NCBI RefSeq assembly: GCF_017571495.1
Contig: NZ_JAGETZ010000013.1
Location: 161,572 to 225,571, forward strand
Direction of reading: 5' to 3'
DNA length: 64,000 nt
Source of the DNA: Hymenobacter negativus
Lineage (GTDB): Bacteria; Bacteroidota; Bacteroidia; Cytophagales; Hymenobacteraceae
How positions within the stretch are numbered: position 1 is the stretch's first letter; each line of letters starts with the position of its first letter. The notes beneath the pieces were generated by a model. That model saw only the letters and a list, made by a program, of their open reading frames with translations, was not told the origin of the DNA and ran no database searches. This document shows, piece after piece, positions 7,768-16,673 of this stretch. The position numbers and the translations under genes were made by a program.

Positions 7768-9771
7768 ATGCCTGATTCACCAATGCCAAGCTTTCTACAG
7801 GTATTCCGGTCGGTCTTGTTCCTGCTGTTGCTGTTTGGGCTGGGGCACGGCCGCGCAAAGGCAGGCGGACCGGTGCGACTGTGCGCCAAAACACAGTGCG
7901 TGATGCTGGACACGGCCTGCTTCCAAGTACTGGCCGATGCTTCTGGCCAGCTGACGTTGGCCCAGGTGCAGCAGCCGGCCATAGCGGCCCGGTTTGGAAT
8001 AGTGCCCGAGCAGCCGTATACCATGCGCCACCCCGGCACGGTATACTGGTTGCGGTTTCGGGTGTGCAACCAAGACTCCACCCAGCGCCAGTGGGTGATG
8101 GAGCTTTTCGATTCGCACGTGACCCACGTGACGTGGTACCGGCCCGGTCCCAACGGCCAATGCGACAGTGTGGTAACCGGAGCGGGCCATCCCTACGCCA
8201 CCCGCTTATACCAGTACCGCGACTTTATTTTTCCGCTGCGCGCTATCCCAGCCGCCGGGCAGACCTATTACCTGAAGCTGCGTTCCGTTTCCAGAACCAG
8301 TCTTCGAGGCATTCTTTGGAACGAGCAGTCGCTGCTGGTCCACCTGCGCAACGACGCCACCTGGCTGGGGGTTTTCTACGGCATCCTTGGCATCATCCTG
8401 CTCTATAACCTGTGCCTGTTTGCGTTTGTCCGGGAAAGCACCTACCTCTACTACGTGCTGTACGTGCTCAGTTGCGCGCTGCTGTTCCTGACCGAGGATG
8501 GCCTGGGCTTCCAATTTTTGTGGCCCAACTGCCCGCGCTTCAACCTGTTGGCCAACTGCTGCGCGCCGGTGCTGCTGCTGTTGCAATTTGCGCTGTACTC
8601 GCGCCGCTTCCTGGACACCGCCCTGCACCTGCCGCGCTTCGATGCCTGGCTGAAAGGCTTGGCCGTGGGCAGCGCCGGGCTCATTCTGCTGGATGTGCTG
8701 CTGCTAAAAACCGGCCAAAGCTATTGGGTGTATGGCCTGCCCTACGGGGCTTTCTATGTAGCCGCGGCGGTCCTGTTCAGGCGGGGCTCGCGGCCGGCCC
8801 GGTTTTACCTGGCAGCCAATATGGTGGTGGCTCTTAGCGTTATATTTCTCATTGCCCGTAAGCTGGGAATCGAGCTGCTCAGTGAGCACCCCATGACGGT
8901 GTACAGCCTGAACATTGCCTTCGTGCTGGAAGTCGTGGTGCTGTCGTACGCCCTGGCCGAAAAAATCCGGGGCATTAAATGCGAAACGTTGCATACGCAG
9001 CAGGAACTGCTGAAGCAGCTGCGCAAAAAACAGCGGGCTCAGGAACTGCTCGTGGCCCAATTGCAGCAAAACCAGGAGCTGAAAGATACCCTCAACACCG
9101 AGCTGGAAAGCCAAGTGCTGCGCCGCACCACCGAGCTGCAGCAGCAGTCCCAAACCATTGCCCTGCGCAACCAGGAACTGTCGGAAGCCAACACCCTGCT
9201 CAACTCCCAGGCCCGCACCATCGAGCAGCTCAACCAGGAGCTCAAGCGCGACCTGCAGCAAACCCAGGAAGCCCGGGTGTTGAGCAAGCTGGTCAATTTC
9301 GAAGACTTCAGCCGCATTTACCCCAACCGCGACGCCTGCCTGCGCTACCTGGCCGAGCTGAAGTGGCAGCGCGGTTTTCGCTGCCGCAAGTGCGGGCACG
9401 AGAAAAGCTGCGACGCCCGAGAGCCCCACGCCCAGCGCTGCACCCGTTGCGGCTACCTGGAATCAGCCACGGCCTACACGCTGCTGCACCGCTGCAAGTT
9501 CGATATTGTGAAGGCCTTGTATTCGGTGCTGCTGGTGCACACCCACCAAGGCGAGTATTCCTCACTGGCCCTCTCGCAGGTGCTGGAGCTGCGCCGGGCC
9601 ACCTGCCACAACTTCATTCAAAAGGTGCACGCCGCGATGCAGATGCGCCAGCAGTCCGCTGATTACGATAAGACCGAGAGCTGGACGCACGTACTGCTTG
9701 AGGAGTACCAACCAATTGAAAACGACCAAAGCATCCCCGGTTCGGCTGAGGTGCCGGGCAGCTATGCCTAG
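7768..9771 (+). CDS. 7TM-DISM membrane sensor fused to an IS1595-type zinc-ribbon DNA-binding region
   Basis: The 667-aa protein starts at the ATG at 7768 (MPDSPMPSFLQVF), followed by a signal peptide to GRAKAGG. Residues ~35-170 are a periplasmic 7TMR-DISMED2-like beta domain (HPGTVYWLRFRV). Residues ~180-400 hold seven hydrophobic segments of the 7TM-DISM type. Residues ~400-505 are a Gln/Glu/Leu coiled coil. Residues ~510-630 then switch to a transposase zinc-ribbon: YPNRDACLRYLAELKW, CRKC at ~539-542, CTRC at ~558-561, then YTLLHRCKFDIVKALY and a helical VLELRRATCHNFIQKVHAAM. This matches the N-terminal Zn_Tnp_IS1595 plus HTH part of IS1595/ISXO2 transposases. The DDE catalytic domain is absent. 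The natural reading is a membrane-bound one-component regulator that binds DNA or RNA through a captured transposase module. Confidence 0.85.
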   Translation: MPDSPMPSFLQVFRSVLFLLLLFGLGHGRAKAGGPVRLCAKTQCVMLDTACFQVLADASGQLTLAQVQQPAIAARFGIVPEQPYTMRHPGTVYWLRFRVCNQDSTQRQWVMELFDSHVTHVTWYRPGPNGQCDSVVTGAGHPYATRLYQYRDFIFPLRAIPAAGQTYYLKLRSVSRTSLRGILWNEQSLLVHLRNDATWLGVFYGILGIILLYNLCLFAFVRESTYLYYVLYVLSCALLFLTEDGLGFQFLWPNCPRFNLLANCCAPVLLLLQFALYSRRFLDTALHLPRFDAWLKGLAVGSAGLILLDVLLLKTGQSYWVYGLPYGAFYVAAAVLFRRGSRPARFYLAANMVVALSVIFLIARKLGIELLSEHPMTVYSLNIAFVLEVVVLSYALAEKIRGIKCETLHTQQELLKQLRKKQRAQELLVAQLQQNQELKDTLNTELESQVLRRTTELQQQSQTIALRNQELSEANTLLNSQARTIEQLNQELKRDLQQTQEARVLSKLVNFEDFSRIYPNRDACLRYLAELKWQRGFRCRKCGHEKSCDAREPHAQRCTRCGYLESATAYTLLHRCKFDIVKALYSVLLVHTHQGEYSSLALSQVLELRRATCHNFIQKVHAAMQMRQQSADYDKTESWTHVLLEEYQPIENDQSIPGSAEVPGSYA

Positions 9772-9774
9772 CTT

Positions 9775-10698
9775 CTAGGAAAGCGCTTGCGGGGCAGGCG
9801 AGCCACCCGTACCAGCCGGCCGGGTGCGGTCGTCGGGCAGCGGTACAAACTCGGCGTTGTCGTTGGGTGGCAGAACAATGCGGCCGGCTTTCCAGTCGGC
9901 TTTGGCTTGCTCAATGCGCTCGCGACGCGACGATACAAAGTTCCACCAGATGAACCGCTCGCCCAGTGGCTCGCCGCCCAGCAGCATGAGTGTGCTGGGC
10001 TCGCGGGCCACCAGCACCGGGTCGAGGCCGGGCGTAAACACCAGCAGCTGGCCCGGCGTGTACACGCGGCCATTTACTTCCACGCTGCCCTTGGCCACGT
10101 AAGCGCCGCGCTCGGGGTAGCCGCGGGGCAGGCCAAAGCGGGCCCCTGCCTGCAGCGCAACGTGCAGGTAAAACAGCGGCGAATGGGTCTTGACGTCGTT
10201 TTTTAACCCGAAGGCATCACCGGCAATCAGCCGCATCCACACGCCGGTATCGGTGAAAATGGGGAGTTGCTGGGGTTGGTAGTTGGCGAAGGTAGGCGCT
10301 TGCTCCTCGTTGGCCTCGGGCAGGGCCACCCAAGTTTGAATCATTTCCAGCGCCCCACCGGCCAGCGCGGCCGGGTCCTCAAACCGCTCGGAATGGGCAA
10401 TGCCGGAGCCGGCCGTCATCCAGTTCACCTCGCCAGGCCGGATGATTTGCTCCACGCCCAGGCTGTCGCGGTGCGTCACCTGCCCGCCAAACAGGTAGCT
10501 CACCGTGCTCAGGCCAATGTGCGGGTGCGGCAGCACATCCAGGCTGGACATTTGGGCGGGCGGCGTATTCACCGGCCCGGCATGGTCCATAAAAATAAAC
10601 GGACCCAGCATGCGCCGTAGTCGGTAGGGGAGGATGCGCTTCACCGCAAAGCCCGGCATAATGGCGGCGGGGCGGGCATCAATAATCAGGTCGAGCAT
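9775..10698 (-). CDS. Pirin family protein (bicupin)
   Basis: The 307-aa protein has the pirin layout: an N-terminal cupin with GPFIFMDHAGP, LPHPHIGLSTVSYLF (metal-ligand histidines near residue 58) and MTAGSGIAHSERF, then a C-terminal cupin with LLGGEPLGERFIWWNFV. Pirins bind a metal ion, and some oxidise quercetin or modulate redox-sensitive transcription; the role of this one is unknown. The start ATG at 10698 gives the standard pirin N-terminus. It converges with the sensor fusion gene, with only 3 nt between the two stop codons. Confidence 0.9.
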   Translation of the reverse strand: MLDLIIDARPAAIMPGFAVKRILPYRLRRMLGPFIFMDHAGPVNTPPAQMSSLDVLPHPHIGLSTVSYLFGGQVTHRDSLGVEQIIRPGEVNWMTAGSGIAHSERFEDPAALAGGALEMIQTWVALPEANEEQAPTFANYQPQQLPIFTDTGVWMRLIAGDAFGLKNDVKTHSPLFYLHVALQAGARFGLPRGYPERGAYVAKGSVEVNGRVYTPGQLLVFTPGLDPVLVAREPSTLMLLGGEPLGERFIWWNFVSSRRERIEQAKADWKAGRIVLPPNDNAEFVPLPDDRTRPAGTGGSPAPQALS

Positions 10699-10739
10699 GG
10701 CGGAAAATTAGCGAAGCGGCGCGGTAAATGCCGGTTATC

Positions 10740-12731
10740 TTACTTCACTACTTCAAACCAGCCCTTGTAGCGGGTGCCATCGGCTAGCTGGCAGAGGTAG
10801 TAGAAGATGCCCGGCCCCAGGCCCTCGCCGCCGTACGTGTTGTGATAATCATCTGAATGATACATCCGGCGGCCCCAGCGGTTGAAAACGGTCAGGCTGG
10901 TGTTGGGGTAGCGTTCCAGATTCTCAATGGTGAACACATCGTTCTGTCCATCGCCATTAGGCGTGATGACGTTGTAGAAATACAGACAGCGGTTGTCGAG
11001 GCTGACGCGCAGCGTGGTAGGGCAGGGGAGCGCCGGGTCGGCAACGAGCAGCGTAGCCGTGCTGCCCTCCGGAATGTCAACCACGGCGGTGTTGGTGCCC
11101 TGACCTTCCACCAGCGTGCCATCGGTCACAGTCCACTGGTAGGCGGCAGCAGGGCCTGCTACCGTGTAGCGCAGGCCGGTACTGGCCTTGCGGCAATACA
11201 CGAGGGGGCCGGTTACTACAGGCCCGGGCTGTACTTCCACGGTACGCACCACCGAGTCGGTGGGGCAGCCGGAGGCAAACAGGCCGCGCACCGCCACCGT
11301 GCGGGTCCCGGCGCTGGTCCACTGCACCTGCACCGAAGTTCCGTTAGCCGGGCCCAGCACCTGCCCGCCCTGCACCGTCCACCGGAAGCCGGTGTAGCGC
11401 GGGTTAGCTAGTGTGGTGTAAGTGGCCGTGCGCCCAAGGCAGAGCACCGAATCGCCTCGAATTCGGGCCGGAGCGCCCGGTTTGGTGACGGTGATGCGGA
11501 ACACGCCGGCAATGCTCTTTTGATTGCAGGCCTGGTCGGTGACGGTTACGATGACATCGTAGGGCGAAGGGCGCGCCAGTCCGCAGCCCGCTTGCAGCCG
11601 GAACGCCCCAGTTACCGAGCCGGTGCCGTTGGCCTGCACGCTGCCCACGGCAGCGGAACCCGCCCCCGATAGCCCATTCACGGTGGCGTCGACGCGGCCG
11701 GGGCCATCGAGCAGGGCGCTGCCCACGGTCATGGTCAGGGGCTGCGCATCGGGGTCGGTGGCCGTGATGTTGAAGGCCAGTGCTTGTCCTTCTTCCAGCT
11801 GAAAATCGCGGCGGGCCAGGGTGGCGGCCGTGAAGGCCGGCGGATTATTCGGGCCGCCGGAGCAAACCCGCACCACAACCTGAATATCGCGCCGAAGCGT
11901 GCCCAGCAGGATTTCGCGGCCATTAACGGTACGAAATTCCTGTACATCAATAGCCAGCAAGAAGGTGCCCTGGCTGCGGGCCACATAGCGGGCCAGGCCG
12001 GTACGGGCATCAATGGCCGCATAGCCCGTGGGGCCGAAGGGCTGCTGCGAATTGTAGCTGTTTACATAATTCACGGGCAAGTTCACAGCGGCCCCGTTGG
12101 GCGTGCCGAACCGGTAGCTGAGGCGGTCGCCGTCGGCGTCATAAGCATTGTTGAGCACCGAAACGGTGTCGCCGAGGCAGATAACGGCGATGGCATCGTC
12201 GGAGAAAATCGGCGAAGTATTGGGCAGCGTCCCGGGCGGCATACTCACCGACAGCGTCATGGTTTCGTTGCCGGAGTTGGTAAGGTTGGCAATGCCAGCA
12301 TTGCGGTTGCCCAGGCTGAACTCCGTTCGGTAGCCCTCGTTCACGGCTGGCAGGCTGACGGTGGCGTTGTAGATGGCCAGCGTCACGCGGGGCACCAGCA
12401 CCGGGCAGCCGGGCACAGCGGCTGGAGTAATCTCTGAAAATGAGGCGCGGGGCACCATCTGTTGCAGCAGCCGGCCCCCGCCAGCAGCTTGGCTGAACAC
12501 CGCAATGGTGATATCCGTGACCCCATCGGGAAAGCGCGAATCGGTTTCTTTATTGAAGTACACCCGGGCCGTAATGCGGTAGCGAAATGGCGTGGCCGTG
12601 CTGCCGCTGGCATCGAGGTACTGATAGGTTAGCTCGCCCCCCACCAAATGAGTAGCCGCGGCTGGTATCAGCCCTGCCCAAAGCCAAAGAAAGGCCAGTA
12701 AAAAGCCAGTGCGGAATAGAAGTATGGGCAT
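10740..12731 (-). CDS. Gliding-motility-type surface protein with T9SS type B sorting domain
   Basis: The 663-aa protein starts with a signal peptide (MPILLFRTGFLLAFLWLWAG ... AAAT) followed directly by HLVGGELTYQYLD, an N-terminus common in large Bacteroidota adhesin-like proteins. The centre contains PKD-like and cadherin-like beta domains (ITATDPDAQPLTMTV; VTVTDQACNQKSI). The final ~85 residues, NVITPNGDGQNDVFTIENL ... VFNRWGRRMYHSDDY ... YYLCQLADGTRYKGWFEV, are the gliding-motility-associated C-terminal domain. That domain directs T9SS secretion by the type B route. The likely role is surface adhesion or motility; nothing suggests an enzyme. Confidence 0.88.
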   Translation of the reverse strand: MPILLFRTGFLLAFLWLWAGLIPAAATHLVGGELTYQYLDASGSTATPFRYRITARVYFNKETDSRFPDGVTDITIAVFSQAAGGGRLLQQMVPRASFSEITPAAVPGCPVLVPRVTLAIYNATVSLPAVNEGYRTEFSLGNRNAGIANLTNSGNETMTLSVSMPPGTLPNTSPIFSDDAIAVICLGDTVSVLNNAYDADGDRLSYRFGTPNGAAVNLPVNYVNSYNSQQPFGPTGYAAIDARTGLARYVARSQGTFLLAIDVQEFRTVNGREILLGTLRRDIQVVVRVCSGGPNNPPAFTAATLARRDFQLEEGQALAFNITATDPDAQPLTMTVGSALLDGPGRVDATVNGLSGAGSAAVGSVQANGTGSVTGAFRLQAGCGLARPSPYDVIVTVTDQACNQKSIAGVFRITVTKPGAPARIRGDSVLCLGRTATYTTLANPRYTGFRWTVQGGQVLGPANGTSVQVQWTSAGTRTVAVRGLFASGCPTDSVVRTVEVQPGPVVTGPLVYCRKASTGLRYTVAGPAAAYQWTVTDGTLVEGQGTNTAVVDIPEGSTATLLVADPALPCPTTLRVSLDNRCLYFYNVITPNGDGQNDVFTIENLERYPNTSLTVFNRWGRRMYHSDDYHNTYGGEGLGPGIFYYLCQLADGTRYKGWFEVVK

Positions 12732-13084
12732 GAGCGAGGTGGGAATCAGGATGAGTATTCAAGTTACTGACTCGGTATACAATTTGCTCACTCACTGATG
12801 CTTTTTGGTCGGGCCCGGGTTCATGGACTGCCCTTTGGCAGGCGCTGTCACACCCAGTATATAATGCCCCACACCAGCCTGCTGCCGACGCGCTGGGAAT
12901 AAACTCCCGAAACCAAGCGTGTATAGAGGCTGCCGGCTTGCCTGGCGCAACAACCAGAAAGCAAGCGTAAGTTTGCAGGCGTAAGTCTAAAAATCGGTTT
13001 ATGTAATAGGTGATTTCTTTCAACAATAGGACGGCCCAGTCGCACGGCGAAGGGCTGTAATATGCTGTTTTTGAAGAAGAAATC
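12732..13084. other. Intergenic region between divergent genes
   Basis: This 353-bp gap separates the gliding-type gene and the ABC-F gene, so it should hold both promoters. TAAGTTTG at 12968-12975 matches the Bacteroidota -7 consensus TAnnTTTG for rightward transcription, but no good -33 element is evident. No gene was recognised. Confidence 0.4.
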
Positions 13085-14674
13085 ATGCTAAATATACAAA
13101 ACCTTGGGTACGCACACCCCAATAAAGACGTGCTGTTCGACGGCCTGAACCTGGTGATTAACTCTCACCAGAAAGTGGCCCTGATTGGGAATAACGGCGC
13201 CGGAAAGTCCACGCTCCTTCAACTTATTGCTGGTCTTTTGCTGCCCGCCACCGGGCGCATAAGCGCCAGCGCACCACCGTACTACATTCCCCAGCATTTC
13301 GGGCAGTTTGATGGCCTGACGGTGGCCCAGGCCTTGGGCGTTGAAGGAAAAATTGTGGCCTTGCAGGAAATCCTGGACGGGCAGGCGACGGACGCCAACC
13401 TTGCCGCGCTGGACGACGACTGGACCATTGAGGCGCGCAGCCAGGAGGCCCTGCAACACTGGGGCCTGGCAGAGCTGTGCCTGACGCAGCCGATGGCTGC
13501 CCTCAGCGGCGGGCAAAAAACGCGGGTTTTCCTGGCCGGCCTCGCCATTCATCGGCCCGAAATCGTGCTGCTGGACGAGCCCAGCAACCACCTGGACACC
13601 GGCGGTCGGCAGTTACTCTATGACTTTATCAGCACCAGTCCGGGCACCATGCTGGTGGTAAGCCACGACCGCAAGCTGCTCAACCTGCTCGACTCGGTAG
13701 CGGAGCTGAGCAGGCGCGGTATCACGCTTTATGGCGGAAACTATGACTTCTACGCCGGGCAAAAACAGGTGGAAAATACGGCGCTGCACCACGACGTAAA
13801 AAGCAAGGAGAAAGCCCTGCGCAAAGCCCGGCAAACCGAGCAGGAAACCCTGGAGCGCAAGCAAAAGCTGGATGCCCGGGGCAAGAAAAACCAGGACAAG
13901 GCCGGCCTGCCCGCCATCATGCTTGGCATGATGCGCAACAGCGCGGAAAACAGCAGCGCTCGCCTCAAAAGCCTGCACGCGGAGAAAGTGGGCAATGTTT
14001 CGCAAGAGCTAAGCGAGCTGCGCAAAGGATTGCCCGACCTCGACAAAATGAAGTTTGGCTTCGATAATTCGGCGCTGCACAAGGGCAAAATCCTCATCAC
14101 GGCCACCGGTCTGAACTACAGCTACGGCCCGCATCCGTTGTGGCGCCCGGCGCTGAGTTTCCAGTTGCACAGCGGCGAACGAGTGGCGTTGCGGGGTCTC
14201 AACGGCAGCGGCAAGACCACGCTCATCCGTCTGCTTCTCGGCCAACTGGCCCCACAAGCTGGTACTCTATACCGAGCCGAGGTGCAGGCGGTATACATCG
14301 ACCAGGATTATTCGCTCATTAACAGCCAGCTAATGGTGTATGAGCAGGCGCAGCAATTCAACACCACGGCCCTGCAGGAGCACGAAATCAAGATTCGCCT
14401 CGCCCGTTTCCTGTTCACGAAAGACGACTGGGACAAGCCCTGCCGTGCCCTGAGCGGTGGCGAAAAGATGAGGTTGCTGTTGTGCGGCCTCACTATCCGC
14501 AGCCAGGCGCCCGACCTCATCATCCTCGATGAACCCACCAATAACCTCGATATGCAGAACCTGGAAATCCTGACGGCTGCCCTCAACGACTACCAAGGTA
14601 CGCTGCTGGTGGTATCGCACGATGCCTATTTCCTGGAGCAAATCCGGGTGGAGCGAAGTATCCAGCTGGCATAG
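13085..14674 (+). CDS. ABC-F family ATPase (ribosome-associated type)
   Basis: The 529-aa soluble protein has two ABC domains and no membrane segments. Walker A motifs are GNNGAGKST (residues 35-43) and GLNGSGKTT (~375), signatures are ALSGGQK (~140) and ALSGGEK (~460), and Walker B motifs are IVLLDEPSNHLD and LIILDEPTNNLD. The ~80-residue charged linker between the domains (KEKALRKARQTEQETLERK) is the P-site tRNA interaction motif region of ABC-F proteins. ABC-F members act on ribosomes to relieve stalls or protect from antibiotics. The subfamily, and therefore a resistance role, cannot be decided from the sequence alone. Confidence 0.9.
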   Translation: MLNIQNLGYAHPNKDVLFDGLNLVINSHQKVALIGNNGAGKSTLLQLIAGLLLPATGRISASAPPYYIPQHFGQFDGLTVAQALGVEGKIVALQEILDGQATDANLAALDDDWTIEARSQEALQHWGLAELCLTQPMAALSGGQKTRVFLAGLAIHRPEIVLLDEPSNHLDTGGRQLLYDFISTSPGTMLVVSHDRKLLNLLDSVAELSRRGITLYGGNYDFYAGQKQVENTALHHDVKSKEKALRKARQTEQETLERKQKLDARGKKNQDKAGLPAIMLGMMRNSAENSSARLKSLHAEKVGNVSQELSELRKGLPDLDKMKFGFDNSALHKGKILITATGLNYSYGPHPLWRPALSFQLHSGERVALRGLNGSGKTTLIRLLLGQLAPQAGTLYRAEVQAVYIDQDYSLINSQLMVYEQAQQFNTTALQEHEIKIRLARFLFTKDDWDKPCRALSGGEKMRLLLCGLTIRSQAPDLIILDEPTNNLDMQNLEILTAALNDYQGTLLVVSHDAYFLEQIRVERSIQLA

Positions 14675-14721
14675 CGCTCAAGTCTTGCGTATTGTTGTTC
14701 CATTGCTGCTTTGCTTGCTAA

Positions 14722-15255
14722 ATGACGCCACCCACCACTCTGCGCGAATCCGCTGTGCTTATCCCCGTATTTCGCAACGCGTCCGGCGAAGCTACGCTCG
14801 TGTTGGTGCGCCGTGGCGACCACGGCGTGCACGGTGGGCAGCTAGCGTTTCCCGGTGGTAAACGCGACCCCACCGACGCCTCGCTGCTGGGTACGGCCCT
14901 GCGCGAAACTGAGGAGGAAATCGGCCTGCCGGCTCCTGCCATTGAAGTGCTGGCTGCGCTGCCACCGGTCCAGACGCGCACTTCGGGCTTTCACATTGCT
15001 CCGTTTCTGGCCCGCATAGTCCCGCCGCTCACCTGGCGCTTCTCGCAGCCCGAAATTGCCGAGGTCCTCGAAGTCCCTCTCCGGCACTTCACCGACCCTG
15101 CCAACGCCGGGCAGGAACTGTGGCACTTCCCCAGCCAGCCCACGCCCGAGCTGATTTCCTTCTGGCGGGTGGGGCCGCATCACCTGTGGGGAGCCAGCTA
15201 CCGCATGCTGCTCCCGCTGTTGCCGCGCTTGCTGGCAGGGGAGTGGGAGCTGTAG
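14722..15255 (+). CDS. Nudix hydrolase, CoA pyrophosphatase-like
   Basis: The 177-aa protein contains an intact Nudix box, GGKRDPTDASLLGTALRETE followed by EEIGL (G-x5-E-like start, REx2EE core), at residues ~45-70. It is preceded by VLVRRGDHGVHGGQLAFPGG, typical of the YeaB/NudL CoA pyrophosphatase group. It would cleave CoA or another nucleoside diphosphate derivative with divalent metal in the cytoplasm. It starts 47 nt after the ABC-F stop in the same direction and may be co-transcribed. Confidence 0.85.
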   Translation: MTPPTTLRESAVLIPVFRNASGEATLVLVRRGDHGVHGGQLAFPGGKRDPTDASLLGTALRETEEEIGLPAPAIEVLAALPPVQTRTSGFHIAPFLARIVPPLTWRFSQPEIAEVLEVPLRHFTDPANAGQELWHFPSQPTPELISFWRVGPHHLWGASYRMLLPLLPRLLAGEWEL

Positions 15256-15603
15256 CGTCAGCGCTGTTTCCCGGTCGCACGGGTGCGCCCTAGTGCCATA
15301 AACCGACCTTGATTTCTCTTTGATTCACAGCACCTCTTTGCACCTTGGTAATAGGTCAGAGGAGGGGTTCAATAAATTTTGGCCAGATACTTTGAAATGC
15401 AAAGTTCTTTTGCTTGCTTTGTATTGTTCTTCCGCACACCGCTAGCTCTCAGTTGTCTATCCAAGTAAAGGCTGGTTTCAAAGCATGGTTCTAGGCCAGT
15501 GCATGCCCGTCTTCGGCTTTGGTTTCGGGATGGTGCAGAAACCTGAGCTTTTCCTAATTCTGTTCGTTTACCCGCATTTTTATTCACTTAAAGTCCTGCA
15601 ATT
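15256..15603. other. 348-bp region with no supported gene
   Basis: No open frame with coding character was found. The region is less GC-rich than its flanks and probably contains the promoter of the membrane protein gene at 15604. Confidence 0.35.
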
Positions 15604-16146
15604 ATGACGCTCCCTCAAAGCATTGCTCGCTTGGTGCTGGCCACAGCACTGTTGTTGTTGATTCCTCTGGTAGCTATGCAGTTCACCAAGGAAGTAACCT
15701 GGACATTGGACGATTTTATTGTTGCAGGCCTGCTGCTATTTGGTGCGGGCCTCACCTACACGCTGGTGGCGCGTATGGGTGGCAGCGGTACCTACCGGGT
15801 GGCGGCTGGCATAGCGGTGGTAGCCGGCCTGCTGCTCGTTTGGGGAAATCTGGCCGTGGGCTTCATTGGCAGTGAAGACAACCCGGCCAATCTGCTCTAT
15901 GGCGGGGTGCTGGCCGTTGCTCTCATTGGTGCTATTGCCGCACGCTTCCGGCCGCTAGGGATGTCCCGCGCAATGTTTGCGACGGCGCTTACGCAGTTTT
16001 TGGTACCGCTCATTGCCATGCTAATCTGGCGGCCGGAGGTTGACATGGGCATGTTCCAGTTGCTGGCGCTGAATACCGCCTTTGCTGGCCTATGGGTCGG
16101 TTCGGGCTGGTTATTCCGGCGGGCCAGTCCCTCGCCGCTGAAATAG
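15604..16146 (+). CDS. Small integral membrane protein, unknown function
   Basis: The 180-aa protein has about five hydrophobic segments: LVLATALLLLIPLVAMQF, FIVAGLLLFGAGLTYTLV, VAAGIAVVAGLLLVWGNLAV, NLLYGGVLAVALIGAIAARF, and a final pair around ALTQFLVPLIAMLIW and NTAFAGLWVGSGWLFRRA. It lies in the inner membrane with a basic C-terminal tail. I do not recognise the family. A decayed copy of its C-terminal half lies immediately downstream, so the gene once existed as a tandem pair. Confidence 0.75.
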   Translation: MTLPQSIARLVLATALLLLIPLVAMQFTKEVTWTLDDFIVAGLLLFGAGLTYTLVARMGGSGTYRVAAGIAVVAGLLLVWGNLAVGFIGSEDNPANLLYGGVLAVALIGAIAARFRPLGMSRAMFATALTQFLVPLIAMLIWRPEVDMGMFQLLALNTAFAGLWVGSGWLFRRASPSPLK

Positions 16147-16169
16147 CATAGGGTACCTGCCGATTTCCC

Positions 16170-16380
16170 GACTGCTAGGGATGTCCAACTCCGTGTTTGC
16201 TGCACCACTGGCCTATGTACTGGGCACGGCCGTTGCACTGCTCGTCTGGACGAGCACCAGCACTGCTGCTGAATTCTAGGCACCTATAGTAAATGTGCTG
16301 GTCGCGAAAGGGGGCATTTGCGGGGTTGTGGGCCGTTGCGGCACTGCTGTTTCGCCGCGCCAGCGCTACCGACTTGGCTG
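16170..16380 (+). pseudogene. Decayed tandem paralogue of the upstream membrane protein
   Basis: The DNA after 16170 can be translated in pieces that match the C-terminal half of the 15604 gene. LGMSNSVFAAPLAYVLGTAV followed by ALLVW corresponds to LGMSRAMFATALTQFLVPLI followed by AMLIW and then hits a stop near 16277. In another frame AFAGLWAVAALLFRRASAT (about 16313-16370) corresponds to AFAGLWVGSGWLFRRASPS. The intervening bases are shorter and shifted. The N-terminal half is missing. Confidence 0.75.
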
Positions 16381-16447
16381 CTATACATCAATTGACGCAA
16401 CAAATGCGGGCTCCGTGCTGCCCATACTTATTCGCAATTCTGAACCC

Positions 16448-16496
16448 AAAGGCATCAGCGCCGGCAAAGACTTCTTTTGTCGGCGCCGATGCCTTT
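16448..16496. terminator. Hairpin, possible terminator
   Basis: A ~21-bp stem with two wobble-type mismatches (AAAGGCATC.GCGCCG.CAAA) closes on a short loop. No clear T-run follows, so its terminator role is uncertain. Confidence 0.45.
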
Positions 16497-16673
16497 GATG
16501 CTTTCACGGCTGACGGACCCATATTGTTGCGCCCACTAGCACTGATTATCTGCAAGGCTTAGGCTCACTGCTGATAGAGCATCATCCACAAAACAATACT
16601 GAGGGGCGAGTGGTCTTAGGGCGTGCCGCTTTGCCAGAAAGTGGCTGACCAACATTTGCTCATCTTAAGCACT

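Noticed and set aside
7768..9771. An active IS1595 insertion sequence
   Set aside because: Only the zinc-ribbon/HTH part is present, with no DDE catalytic domain and no terminal inverted repeats; the region is an in-frame part of a sensor protein.
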